Assembly: GCF_040822115.1 (NCBI RefSeq)
Contig: NZ_CP162004.1
Span: 2,852,001-2,916,000, forward strand
Direction of reading: 5' to 3'
DNA: 64,000 bases
Source of the DNA: Flavobacterium sp. WC2421
GTDB lineage: Bacteria > Bacteroidota > Bacteroidia > Flavobacteriales > Flavobacteriaceae
Shown here: positions 37,431 through 46,248 of the stretch, piece after piece
Numbering within the stretch: position 1 is the stretch's first letter
Layout of the letters: the number at the start of each line of letters is the position of its first letter
Made by a program: the position numbers and the translations under genes
Notes under the pieces: generated by a model
Seen by the model: only the letters and a program-made list of their open reading frames with translations
What the model was told of the DNA's origin: nothing
The model's database searches: none

Positions 37431-39179
37431 TTATTTTTTAAGGTCTTTTAGCATCAGTTCTTTTATGAATTTTACAGGAGCACTGCCATAGCTCAGAAAT
37501 TTTTCATGGAAATTTTTTAGATTAAAGTGAGCTCCTTGTTCTTTTTTTAGCATCTCCCTAAATTCATATATTTCAGTATACCCTGTAAAATAAGAACATA
37601 ATTGAACTTGCGATAAACTTACACGATTCCACTTCCCTTCTGCTTCTGCTTGTTGTTGAAAAGCGTCTACTACTAACAAATGCATTGCTTCTTCCTTGCT
37701 CATGTTTTTAGTATGTACACTATAGTCCAAAATTAAATTACAAGTTGTTCTTAAATTCCATTTGTAATACATCAACCACATTTCATCTGAGTTTTTATAG
37801 CCATTTTCTAACATCATCAGTTCTGCATATACAGCCCAACCTTCAATCATAGCTCCATTACCCAGAATAGATTTAATCAAACTTGGGGATTGATTGCTAT
37901 AGACCAGTTGCGTATAATGCCCCGGAATGGCTTCATGAATGTTTAGAATTTGCAATACATAATCATTGTATTCCCTTAAGTAGCTTTCAGATTTATCAGC
38001 GCTCCAACCAGACATACTTCCCACATTGTAATAGGTATTTGCATTTTTATCATATGGTCCTGGTGCCGAAATGGAAGCGCCAGCAACTCCGGCCATATAA
38101 GCAGGTTCTTTGCGCACTAGTAAAGGTTTTGACGGATCTATATAAAGTAAATCTTTTTCTTTTACAAAAGCCATCAGTTCTGGAATTTGCTTCTCTATAG
38201 CCGACTGAAACTTAGCAGGTGTAGTATGTTGTAACGAAATCTTATCTATTACCGTTTTTATAAGAAATAAACTATCAGTTGGCTTCGGAGTTTCTTTCAT
38301 GTATTTTACCCATAATTTGTCGGCCAAAGCATACATTTTTTGATGCAACTCCTTTTTATGATCCACTGCTTTTTTAAAAATGGTATCCGCCTTATAACTC
38401 GATTGAATGTCTAATTCAAATTTCTCTTTGTACAAATCAGCTCCCAATCTAAAAGAACGAGGTGTTTTATTATCTAAATCTTTCAACCAATCCGTATAGG
38501 TAACAATTGCGTTAACCGCTACTTTAGCCTTGTCTTTTATTTCTTTCTTCTCTGAATCTCCTAATTTGCTTTTGCTTAAAGCGGTATTTAAATCCTTTTC
38601 AAAAATAGAAATTCCTCCTAGATTTTGAGCAATGGCAAGTGCTGTATGTTCTAAAGTTGGATTTTTAATATTTATTTTGGCCGCTTCATAATAGGCCGTA
38701 ATTCCATTCATTTTTAAATTAAAATTATGTAATCGAGACTCCAATGAATCGTATTTCCCACTTAATATCGATGCAAAGGCACTACATACATTATATTCAG
38801 AGGGATCCCATTGATAGGATTTAAGTTTGTCTATTTTAAAAATAGTGCTTTGTAGCTGATTTTTGATAATATAATAATCAATTATATTAGGATCTGAAAG
38901 ATTTTCTAGTGGATAATTTTGAATGGAATCTAGTTGTGAATGAGCAAAGTCTAACTGCTTTTTTAAGTAAACCGAATCTGAAGCGACCAATACGCTATCT
39001 AATTTATGATACCCTTGACTAGATGCCCAATCTGGATAAACATCCCATAAAGTGGTTACATATCCTTTTTTATAATGCTCGAATTTCTCATTTAAGTTGA
39101 TTCCTTCTGTTGTTTTTGGCTTTTTATTACAGGAAAACACGAGAAGAAGTGATAGAATTGGGAAAAGTATTTTTTTCAT
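37431..39179 (-). CDS. DUF885 family lipoprotein, putative metallopeptidase
   Basis: A 582-residue protein with a lipoprotein signal peptide (LLLVFSC, Cys at 17), so it is likely anchored to a membrane on the periplasmic side. The DUF885 signature HEAIPGHYTQL (near residue 416) and the downstream EGWAVYAELMM resemble a HExxH-like metal site with a third ligand, hence the putative peptidase call. The real substrate is unknown. It is a single gene, with the palindrome at 37385-37414 just after its stop. Confidence 0.82.
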   Translation of the reverse strand: MKKILFPILSLLLVFSCNKKPKTTEGINLNEKFEHYKKGYVTTLWDVYPDWASSQGYHKLDSVLVASDSVYLKKQLDFAHSQLDSIQNYPLENLSDPNIIDYYIIKNQLQSTIFKIDKLKSYQWDPSEYNVCSAFASILSGKYDSLESRLHNFNLKMNGITAYYEAAKINIKNPTLEHTALAIAQNLGGISIFEKDLNTALSKSKLGDSEKKEIKDKAKVAVNAIVTYTDWLKDLDNKTPRSFRLGADLYKEKFELDIQSSYKADTIFKKAVDHKKELHQKMYALADKLWVKYMKETPKPTDSLFLIKTVIDKISLQHTTPAKFQSAIEKQIPELMAFVKEKDLLYIDPSKPLLVRKEPAYMAGVAGASISAPGPYDKNANTYYNVGSMSGWSADKSESYLREYNDYVLQILNIHEAIPGHYTQLVYSNQSPSLIKSILGNGAMIEGWAVYAELMMLENGYKNSDEMWLMYYKWNLRTTCNLILDYSVHTKNMSKEEAMHLLVVDAFQQQAEAEGKWNRVSLSQVQLCSYFTGYTEIYEFREMLKKEQGAHFNLKNFHEKFLSYGSAPVKFIKELMLKDLKK

Positions 39180-39248
39180 ATTAAGTCATTTCAAAAAAAT
39201 AAAGATATAAAAAATGCCGTTCAATGAACGGCATTTTGTATTCTAATA

Positions 39249-41225
39249 TTAATAAGCTAAAAGCGCTACTAACTCTTTTTCGAATCGGCCTTTCGGCAAA
39301 TAATGATCTTCCAGTATTTTTGTAAACGGAATTGGCGTGTCTAAACTTGCTACTCGCCTCACAGGAGCATCCAAGTATTTAAAACATTCCTCGATTATCA
39401 TTGCCGAAATATCACTAGCAATACCTCCAAACATAGAATCCTCTTGATAAATAATGACTCTTCCCGTTTTCTTCACTGATTTGAAAATAGCTTCAGTATC
39501 CAGTGGTTGTAGCGTTCTTAGATCCAATAAATCAGCTGAAATAGTTGGATTTTTCTCTAATGTATCCAAAGCCCAATGTACTGCAGCTCCAAAAGATATA
39601 ACAGTCACTTCATTTCCTTCTTTCAATAAAGCTGCTTTCCCTAATGGCAGAGTGTAATAGTCTGTAGGTACTTCTTGGTAAACGGAACGATACAGTTGTT
39701 TGTGCTCAAAAAACATAACTGGATTTGGATCGTTGATTGAAGAATTTAATAATCCCTTAGCATCATAAGGAAAAGCAGGATATACCACTTTCAATCCTGG
39801 TGTTTTAGTAAACCAAGCTTCATTCGTTTGGGAGTGAAACGGTCCAGCTTGGGTTCCACCACCACATGGCATACGCACCACAACATCGGCTTTTTCTAAC
39901 CAGCGGTAATGCGATTTAGCTAACAAATTTACAATTGGATTAAATCCAGTCGAAACAAAATCGGCAAATTGCATCTCTACAATTGCTTTGTGTCCATTGA
40001 TTGATAATCCCATTCCAGCCGAAACTATAGCGCTTTCACAAATAGGCGTATTGATTACGCGTTCTTTTCCAAACTGTGCTACAAATCCATCTGTTATTTT
40101 AAAAGCTCCACCATATTCAGCAATATCTTGCCCCATAATAACCAAGTTATCATGACGCTCCATAGAATGCTTTAAACTGCTTGAAATCGCATCTATAAAG
40201 CGTATTTTTTCTTTTTGTTCAGAATGTTTAATTTGCTCATATACAAATGGTTTGTATATATCATTTAATTCTTCACTTTCTGAATATTCTATTTCTGGTT
40301 CAGCATTGGCCAAAGCCAAACTTTCATCAATATCTTTCTTGATTTCGGAACGTAAAGTTTCGTCAAAATCATCATTTAGGATTCCATTTTCTTTTAAATA
40401 TTTTCGGTAATTTTCAACAGGATCTTTAATTGCCCAATGATCCATTAATTCTTGTGGTACATATTTAGTTCCACTTGCCTCTTCATGCCCTCTCATTCTA
40501 AAGGTTTTGAATTCTAGCAAAATGGGACGTGGATTTATTTTCATGGAAGCTTTCAATTCAGACAATAAATTATACACTTCAAGTATATTATTCCCATCCA
40601 CAATATGGCTTTCCATGCCGTATCCAATCCCTTTATCAGCCAGGTTTTCACAGCGGTATTGCTCATTAGTAGGAGTCGAAAGTCCGTATCCATTGTTTTC
40701 AATGACAAATAGAACGGGTAATTCCCAAACTGAAGCAATATTCAAAGCTTCATGAAAATCTCCTTCTGAGGTTGCTCCTTCTCCTGTAAAAACGGCAGTA
40801 ACTTTTCCGTTTTTCTTTAGTTTATTGGCTAAGGCGATTCCATCAGCAATTCCTAGCTGTGGCCCTAAATGGGAAATCATTCCAATAATCTTGTATTGTT
40901 GCGTCCCAAAGTGAAAACTTCGATCCCTACCTTTAGTAAATCCATTTGCTTTTCCTTGCCATTGCGAGAATAAACGATATAAAGGGATGTTTCTACCGGT
41001 AAATACACCTAGATTTCGATGCATTGGTAAAATGTATTCATCAGGGTCCAAAACGGCAGTAACTCCTACCGATATAGCTTCTTGTCCAATTCCTGAAAAC
41101 CATTTAGATACTTTTCCTTGACGAATGAGAATAAGCATTTTCTCCTCAATAAGTCGTGGTTTAAGTATTCTTTTGTATAAATCTAATAAGGTTTCGTCAG
41201 TAAGGTTTTGTCTATCAAAGTTCAT
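39249..41225 (-). CDS. Fused alpha/beta 2-oxoacid dehydrogenase E1 component
   Basis: A 658-residue protein that joins the E1 alpha and beta chains of a branched-chain 2-oxoacid dehydrogenase type complex. The alpha half (about 1-330) has the ThDP motif GEGATSEGDFHEALNIASVWELPVLFVIENN. The beta half (about 345-658) begins FIDAISSSLKHSMERHDNLVIMGQDIAEYGGAF. It would decarboxylate a 2-oxo acid and acylate a lipoyl E2. No E2 or E3 gene is adjacent. The frame opens at a TTG (41246), but a TATCTTTG box at 41249-41256 shows that the ATG at 41225 is the start. Confidence 0.88.
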   Translation of the reverse strand: MNFDRQNLTDETLLDLYKRILKPRLIEEKMLILIRQGKVSKWFSGIGQEAISVGVTAVLDPDEYILPMHRNLGVFTGRNIPLYRLFSQWQGKANGFTKGRDRSFHFGTQQYKIIGMISHLGPQLGIADGIALANKLKKNGKVTAVFTGEGATSEGDFHEALNIASVWELPVLFVIENNGYGLSTPTNEQYRCENLADKGIGYGMESHIVDGNNILEVYNLLSELKASMKINPRPILLEFKTFRMRGHEEASGTKYVPQELMDHWAIKDPVENYRKYLKENGILNDDFDETLRSEIKKDIDESLALANAEPEIEYSESEELNDIYKPFVYEQIKHSEQKEKIRFIDAISSSLKHSMERHDNLVIMGQDIAEYGGAFKITDGFVAQFGKERVINTPICESAIVSAGMGLSINGHKAIVEMQFADFVSTGFNPIVNLLAKSHYRWLEKADVVVRMPCGGGTQAGPFHSQTNEAWFTKTPGLKVVYPAFPYDAKGLLNSSINDPNPVMFFEHKQLYRSVYQEVPTDYYTLPLGKAALLKEGNEVTVISFGAAVHWALDTLEKNPTISADLLDLRTLQPLDTEAIFKSVKKTGRVIIYQEDSMFGGIASDISAMIIEECFKYLDAPVRRVASLDTPIPFTKILEDHYLPKGRFEKELVALLAY

Positions 41226-41248
41226 TTTTATAGTTTTATTAGGCAATT

Positions 41249-41256
41249 CAAAGATA
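41249..41256 (-). promoter_or_regulatory. -7 element of the E1 gene promoter
   Basis: On the minus strand it reads TATCTTTG, matching TAnnTTTG, 23 nt upstream of the ATG at 41225. It decides the start codon. Confidence 0.55.
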
Positions 41257-41340
41257 GAAAAATATAACAGTTTTGATTAAATTTGTTATATTATTTTATT
41301 TTGTTTATAACTTTTGAAATTCTTTTCTAAAATTATTCAA

Positions 41341-41371
41341 TACCTTTGTGGTAGTTAGGCTTTTGAAGCCT
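41341..41371 (+). promoter_or_regulatory. Promoter -7 box and 5' hairpin of the oxygenase gene
   Basis: TACCTTTG at 41341-41348 matches TAnnTTTG, with a TTTG about 24 nt upstream. Just after the predicted transcription start, AGGCTT (41357-41362) and AAGCCT (41366-41371) form a tight hairpin with a 3-nt loop, which could stabilise the mRNA 5' end. Confidence 0.5.
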
Positions 41372-41399
41372 TCTAAGTTATTAAAAAATATTTTAAAGT

Positions 41400-42350
41400 A
41401 TGCAAAACATTCCTAGTGTTGACTTGCGTGATTTCCTGTCGGATGACCCGGCACGTAAACAAAAATTTGTAAATGAAATCGGAAGTGCATTTGAAGATAT
41501 TGGCTTCGTAGCACTAAAAGGTCATTTTTTAAATGATCAATTGGTAGAAGAATTGTATGGTGAAATTAGAAATTTTTTCTCTTTACCCTTAGAAACGAAA
41601 CGCAGTTATGAGATTCCAGGTATTGGAGGTCAGCGTGGTTACGTTTCTTTTGGTACAGAACATGCAAAAGGAAGAAAAGAAGGAGATTTGAAAGAATTTT
41701 GGCATTTCGGTCAGTATGTGAGTGAAAATTCAAAATATGCTTCAGAATATCCTGAAAATGTCGAAGTAAAAGAATTACCTCGATTTAATGTTGTAGGTAA
41801 AGAAGCGTATCAAATGCTGGAAAAAACGGGAGTTTACGTTTTGAGAGCATTAGCATTGCGATTGGGTTTAGACGAATTCTATTTTGACAATTATGCCAAA
41901 GATGGAAATTCAATCTTACGACCTATTCATTACCCACCTATTACTACAGAACCTGCAAATGCTATTCGCGCTGCTGCTCATGGTGATATCAACTTGATCA
42001 CCTTATTAATGGGAGCGCAAGGAAAAGGACTTCAAGTTCAAAACCACAACGGAGATTGGATTGATGCCATCGCTGAACCAGATGAATTAGTAATAAATGT
42101 AGGTGATATGTTGTCTCGTCACACGAATAACAAATTGAAATCTACCATTCACCAAGTGGTGAATCCACCTAGAGAATTATGGGGAACTTCAAGATATTCG
42201 GTGCCATTTTTTATGCACCCTGTGAGTGATATGCCATTGAATTGTTTAGAAAACTGTATTGATGCAGAACATCCAAAGCAATTTGAAGATATTACTGCTG
42301 GTGATTACTTGTACGAACGTCTAGTAGATTTAGGATTAATCAAAAAATAA
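41400..42350 (+). CDS. 2-oxoglutarate/Fe(II)-type oxygenase (isopenicillin N synthase family)
   Basis: A 316-residue double-stranded beta-helix oxygenase. The iron ligands H194 and D196 (AAHGDINLITLL) and H251 (KSTIHQVVN) are present, and R265-x-S267 (RYSVPF) is the usual anchor for 2-oxoglutarate or the substrate carboxylate. The N-terminal DIOX_N domain spans about 5-120. Members hydroxylate, desaturate or cyclise small molecules. Housekeeping relatives in Flavobacteria have no known substrate. There is no beta-lactam pathway nearby, so a role in antibiotic synthesis is not suggested. Confidence 0.85.
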   Translation: MQNIPSVDLRDFLSDDPARKQKFVNEIGSAFEDIGFVALKGHFLNDQLVEELYGEIRNFFSLPLETKRSYEIPGIGGQRGYVSFGTEHAKGRKEGDLKEFWHFGQYVSENSKYASEYPENVEVKELPRFNVVGKEAYQMLEKTGVYVLRALALRLGLDEFYFDNYAKDGNSILRPIHYPPITTEPANAIRAAAHGDINLITLLMGAQGKGLQVQNHNGDWIDAIAEPDELVINVGDMLSRHTNNKLKSTIHQVVNPPRELWGTSRYSVPFFMHPVSDMPLNCLENCIDAEHPKQFEDITAGDYLYERLVDLGLIKK

Positions 42351-42373
42351 TTCCTAATTTTACTTCTAGTAAT

Positions 42374-42405
42374 AAAAGACATTGAGTTTACTTAATGTCT
42401 TTTTT
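42374..42405 (+). terminator. Terminator after the oxygenase gene
   Basis: AAAAGACATT (42374-42383) and AATGTCTTTT (42394-42403) form a 10-bp stem with a 10-nt loop, followed by T residues. Confidence 0.8.
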
Positions 42406-42436
42406 CTTTTTATAAATATTAAATTAAAAGAAATAG

Positions 42437-42474
42437 AACGCGGATAACGCAGCTTTAAACGGATTTAAGCGAAT
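42437..42474. repeat. Short degenerate tandem repeat (period 9-10 nt)
   Basis: Four imperfect units follow one another: AACGCGGAT, AACGCAGCT, TTAAACGGAT, TTAAGCGAAT. They share an ACG..GAT core with helical-turn-like spacing. They lie in the 188-nt gap before the SUI1 gene. Confidence 0.45.
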
Positions 42475-42538
42475 TAATTATATTCCTTAAAGATTTTTCT
42501 AAATCTTCAATTATCCAATTTCAATTAAAAAATAAAAT

Positions 42539-42868
42539 ATGGACTTACAAGACCAATTAAAAAACCTTTTCCCTAATCACGAACCTGGCCCAGAAGAAAA
42601 AATAGAAGAAGTGCCACATGAATTATATGTTCAAAAAGAACCAATGATTTGTAAATTCGAAAAAAGAAAAGGCAAAGCCACCACAATAATCGAAGGTTAT
42701 GAAGGAACCGATGAGGATTTTAAAATCTTAGCTAAAGAAATTAAAACAAAACTGAGCGTTGGTGGTACTTTTAAAGACGATTCTATCATTATTCAAGGAG
42801 ATTACCGTGATAAAATAATGGAAATATTGAAATTAAAAGGCTTCAAAGTAAAACGTGTTGGGGGCTAA
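42539..42868 (+). CDS. SUI1/eIF1-like translation factor domain protein
   Basis: A 109-residue protein. The C-terminal 70 residues (KATTIIEGYEGTDEDFKILAKEIKTKLSVGGTFKDDSIIIQGDYRDKIMEILKLKGF) match the SUI1 fold of eukaryotic eIF1, called YciH in bacteria. It may aid start-codon discrimination on the ribosome, although the bacterial role is little studied. The acidic N-terminus (about 1-30) is family-specific. It is followed after 68 nt by a nucleoside phosphorylase. Confidence 0.85.
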   Translation: MDLQDQLKNLFPNHEPGPEEKIEEVPHELYVQKEPMICKFEKRKGKATTIIEGYEGTDEDFKILAKEIKTKLSVGGTFKDDSIIIQGDYRDKIMEILKLKGFKVKRVGG

Positions 42869-42936
42869 AAAAAGGATTCAGTAATTTAGTGCTCAGTTGA
42901 GCAACTTGAAACCTTAAACTTTAAACAAAAATCTTA

Positions 42937-43806
42937 ATGATACAATCATCAGAATTAATATTAAATCCAGATGGAAGTGTCTATCACTTGAATCTGAAAC
43001 CAGAACATATCGCACATGATATAATCTTTGTAGGGGATCAAAACCGGGTAGAGAAAATTACTCAGTTTTTTGACAGCATTGAATTTTCTACCCAAAAAAG
43101 AGAATTCAAAACCCAAACTGGTATTTTCAAAGGCAAAAGAATTACTGTAATGTCAACCGGAATCGGTCCAGATAATATAGATATCGTAATTAACGAATTA
43201 GATGCCCTAGTCAATATCGATTTAGAAACGCGCAAACCAAAAGACCATTTAACTACACTAAATATTATCCGTATTGGGACTTCGGGTTCTTTACAGGCAG
43301 ATATTCCAGTAGATAGTTTTGTGATGTCTAAGTTTGGTTTAGGTCTGGACAACATGCTCCGCTCCTACTTGATTGACGAAGTTTCTAATAAAACCATGGA
43401 AGATGCTTTTGTAAGTCATACGAATTGGGATTTACGCAAGGGAAAACCGTATGTAATTGCCTGTTCTGAGGTATTAGAAAAAATAATTGAAAGCGACAAA
43501 ATACACAAAGGAATCACAGCAACAGCTGGTGGTTTCTATGGACCGCAAGGACGTGTATTGCGTTTAAACATTCAAGATGAAGAGCTAAATTCTAAAATGG
43601 ATAATTTTAAATTTGAAGAAAATAGGATTACCAACTTAGAGATGGAAACCGCTGCAATATATGGTCTTTCGGCGCTTTTAGGACACAATGCCCTATCGCT
43701 AAATGCTATAATTGCTAATCGCGCTTCGGGAACTTTTAGCGAAGATCCTTACAAAGCAGTCGATGAATTGATTGCTTATACTTTAGATAAAATCGCTACC
43801 CTATAA
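42937..43806 (+). CDS. Nucleoside phosphorylase (PNP/UDP family)
   Basis: A 289-residue enzyme with the PNP_UDP_1 fold. Recognisable parts are GDQNRVEKI, VMSTGIGPDNIDIVI (phosphate-binding region), IRIGTSGSLQ and LEMETAAIYGL (the ribose-binding MEME-like motif). It would cleave uridine or purine nucleosides with phosphate during salvage. Uridine phosphorylase is my first guess, but base preference cannot be settled by eye. A structured repeat copy follows within 10 nt of its stop. Confidence 0.85.
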   Translation: MIQSSELILNPDGSVYHLNLKPEHIAHDIIFVGDQNRVEKITQFFDSIEFSTQKREFKTQTGIFKGKRITVMSTGIGPDNIDIVINELDALVNIDLETRKPKDHLTTLNIIRIGTSGSLQADIPVDSFVMSKFGLGLDNMLRSYLIDEVSNKTMEDAFVSHTNWDLRKGKPYVIACSEVLEKIIESDKIHKGITATAGGFYGPQGRVLRLNIQDEELNSKMDNFKFEENRITNLEMETAAIYGLSALLGHNALSLNAIIANRASGTFSEDPYKAVDELIAYTLDKIATL

Positions 43807-43812
43807 TTTTTT

Positions 43813-43891
43813 AGGAGCTAGTACCTGCTATCCGCTATATCTCTTGTGTCCGCTACGCTACCACAAGAGGATATCGCTCCTATCAGGGCTA
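43813..43891 (+). repeat. Structured intergenic repeat, copy 2
   Basis: This 79-nt element starts AGGAGCTA and ends ATCAGGGCTA like copy 1 at 3229-3304. The centre stem is CTCTTGTG (43841-43848) with CACAAGAG (43862-43869); it differs from copy 1 in sequence but still pairs. It lies between the nucleoside phosphorylase and the GNAT gene, 13 nt before the latter's ATG. Confidence 0.75.
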
Positions 43892-43904
43892 AAAAAGAGT
43901 ACAC

Positions 43905-44432
43905 ATGAACATTTGTATTGAAACCGAGAGATTAATATTAAGAGAATTACTCCCTTCAGATGCTGAAGGAATGTTCGCTTTAGACAGGAATCCTAAGGTA
44001 CATGAGTTTCTAGGTAATAATCCTGTGGTTTCAATTGAAGAAAGTAGAAAATATATTGAGAATATTCGAAATCAATACCTTGAAAACGGAATTGGTCGTT
44101 ATGCAGTAATTCTGAAAGAGACAAATCAATTTATTGGTTGGTCGGGAATTAAGTACATCACAGAACCCGAAAATGGTCATGTTAATTTTTACGAAATTGG
44201 GTACCGATTTATAGAACAGTATTGGGGAAAAGGATATGCATATGAATCGGCCAAAGCTTGGCTAGATTATGGGTTCATTACTATGAATATAAAAACTATG
44301 TATGCATCGGCTCATATTGACAATGCCGCTTCTCGTAGCATTCTTGAAAAAATAGGAATGCAACTAAAAAATGAATTCGATTGGAATGGAATTTCTTGCG
44401 TTTGGTACAAATTAGATAAAAAAAACAATTAA
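43905..44432 (+). CDS. GNAT-family N-acetyltransferase (RimJ/RimL-like)
   Basis: A 175-residue acetyltransferase. IETERLILRELLPSDAEGMFALDRNPKVHEFLG at the N-terminus, the beta-strand VNFYEIGYRFIEQYWGKGYAYESAKAWL (the acetyl-CoA pyrophosphate loop near QYWGKGYA) and NAASRSILEKIGM are the RimJ/L type. It transfers acetyl groups to an amine, perhaps a ribosomal protein terminus or a small molecule. It is separated by 1 nt from the following solute-binding-like gene, so the two are probably one operon. Confidence 0.85.
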   Translation: MNICIETERLILRELLPSDAEGMFALDRNPKVHEFLGNNPVVSIEESRKYIENIRNQYLENGIGRYAVILKETNQFIGWSGIKYITEPENGHVNFYEIGYRFIEQYWGKGYAYESAKAWLDYGFITMNIKTMYASAHIDNAASRSILEKIGMQLKNEFDWNGISCVWYKLDKKNN

Positions 44433-44433
44433 A

Positions 44434-45285
44434 ATGACAACAATAAAAATAGCTGGAGTACCAGAACATTTCAATTTACCTTGGCATTTAGCCATCGATA
44501 ACAGCGAATTTGAAGCTCAAAACATTAACTTAAAATGGACAGATGTTCCTGAAGGGACTGGTAAAATGTGTCAAATGCTTAGATCAGGAGAAACCGATAT
44601 TGCTGTTATTTTAACGGAAGGAATCGTCAAAGATATTGTTGCAGGAAATCCATCCAAAATTGTTCAAGTTTATGTAGCATCACCATTAATTTGGGGAATA
44701 CATGTAGCTGCGAATTCTATATATAAAACTGTTTCTGATTTAGAGAATACTAAAGTAGCAATTTCAAGATTAGGTTCTGGCTCACAACTAATGGCATATG
44801 TAAATGCCAATAATCAAGGTTGGAAAACCAATGATTTACAATTTGAAATCATCAATACCATCGATGGTGCTGTTGAAGCTTTAACAGCTGGTGCTGCTGA
44901 TTATTTTATGTGGGAACGGTTTATGACCAAACCATTGGTAGATTCAGGGGTTTTTAGACGTGTTGGAGACTGCCCTACTCCTTGGCCTTGTTTCGTTATT
45001 GCTGTACGTGATGAAATTCTAGAAAAACAACCTGAAATTATTAAATCGATTCTCGAAGTCATCAATAAAAAAACTGAAGGGTTTAAAAACATCTCTAATA
45101 TTGATAAAACTTTGGCAACAAAATACCATCAAAAAACGGCTGACATTCAAGAATGGTTATCCTTAACTGAATGGTCTCAAAACGCATTACCAAAAAATTT
45201 GTTAAACAATATTCAAAATCAATTATTTCAACTTAAAATCATTGATAAAAAAGGTACTTTTGATGAAATTGTAAAAGCAATCTAG
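44434..45285 (+). CDS. SsuA/THI5-like solute-binding fold protein without signal peptide
   Basis: A 283-residue protein with the type II periplasmic-binding fold seen in taurine/nitrate/thiamine-precursor binding proteins (IAGVPEHFNLPWHLAI, LRSGETDIAVILTEG, ISRLGSGSQLMAYV, AADYFMWERFM). It begins MTTIKIAGVPEHF with no signal peptide or lipobox, so it seems cytoplasmic. No ABC permease or ATPase for import is adjacent. It might be a ligand sensor or an enzyme of the NMT1/THI5 superfamily. The ligand is unknown. It lies immediately after the GNAT gene and before the transglutaminase gene. Confidence 0.75.
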   Translation: MTTIKIAGVPEHFNLPWHLAIDNSEFEAQNINLKWTDVPEGTGKMCQMLRSGETDIAVILTEGIVKDIVAGNPSKIVQVYVASPLIWGIHVAANSIYKTVSDLENTKVAISRLGSGSQLMAYVNANNQGWKTNDLQFEIINTIDGAVEALTAGAADYFMWERFMTKPLVDSGVFRRVGDCPTPWPCFVIAVRDEILEKQPEIIKSILEVINKKTEGFKNISNIDKTLATKYHQKTADIQEWLSLTEWSQNALPKNLLNNIQNQLFQLKIIDKKGTFDEIVKAI

Positions 45286-45306
45286 TTTTTACACTTTGTG
45301 GTTGCT

Positions 45307-46239
45307 ATGATAAACATTAAAAATATTTCTTTACAAAATATAAAACAAAAACTTAAGGTTAAGAAGCCTTGGGATGATGTAATTATTTTTGTCTTAAATA
45401 TTTTGATTGCTGTTCCTCTATTTATAATTGCTCATCAGAATTTAATTGAACTCAGTTGGGCCTATAATATTGATCGAATTTTACTTTTCTTAGTCATTAT
45501 CATTCTTATACAACTCATATTGAGATTGTTAAGAACCATAATTATCGTATGCATTTTTCTCTATATTTTAGTTTTATTTTATGGAACTGCTTCAGGGAAC
45601 TATGGATTTAATAGTGTTTATGAGGATTATGACTCGATGATTTACACCATGTCAGACAATCCAAATCCACAAGACATCATTATTTCTAAACTCCTCCCAT
45701 TTCCCAATAAATCAAAGATTATCAATGCAATAGAATACAAAAATCCTAAAGTTCGTAATTTTGCCATCATGGCGACATCAAAATACTTTAAAAATGTAAA
45801 TGGATATTCTGATTATAGAACGATTATACAATGCTTTGCTGTTTTTAAGGAAATAAATGGCCGCTGGAACTATGTAAGTGACCCAAAAGATGGCGATTAC
45901 ATTGCTACAGCCAGTGAATCATTAGATTACTTTTCAGGTGATTGTGACGACCACTCCATTCTTATGGCTGCGGCTGTAAGAGCTATTGGTGGCACACCAA
46001 GATTGATTCATACCAAAGGGCATATCTATCCCGAAATATTAATTGGGACTATGAATGATTTAGAAACCGTAAATTATTTGATAAAAAATATTTTGTTTAA
46101 AAAAGAAAGCTATAAAAAGCAGCTTCATTACCATATTGATGAACGGGGCCAAGTATGGCTCAACCTTGACTACACTGCTAAATATCCAGGAGGACCTTTC
46201 CTATCCGAAGAAATATTGGGTGCGTTGACATTGAATTAG
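45307..46239 (+). CDS. Membrane-anchored transglutaminase-like protein
   Basis: A 310-residue protein from the ATG at 45307 (the frame opens at a GTG at 45298). About two to three membrane helices occupy residues 20-105, followed by a transglutaminase/protease-like domain with the Cys in SGDCDDHS (near 215) and the His in KGHIYPEI (near 239). Such domains can be peptidases or transglutaminases. The substrate is unknown. It is likely the third gene of the GNAT/solute-binding-like operon. It converges with the TolC gene, with 9 nt between the stops. Confidence 0.78.
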   Translation: MINIKNISLQNIKQKLKVKKPWDDVIIFVLNILIAVPLFIIAHQNLIELSWAYNIDRILLFLVIIILIQLILRLLRTIIIVCIFLYILVLFYGTASGNYGFNSVYEDYDSMIYTMSDNPNPQDIIISKLLPFPNKSKIINAIEYKNPKVRNFAIMATSKYFKNVNGYSDYRTIIQCFAVFKEINGRWNYVSDPKDGDYIATASESLDYFSGDCDDHSILMAAAVRAIGGTPRLIHTKGHIYPEILIGTMNDLETVNYLIKNILFKKESYKKQLHYHIDERGQVWLNLDYTAKYPGGPFLSEEILGALTLN

Positions 46240-46248
46240 TTGATTAGT

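Noticed and set aside
41400..42350. Beta-lactam biosynthesis gene
   Set aside because: Only the general isopenicillin-N-synthase fold is present; no peptide synthetase or other pathway gene is nearby.
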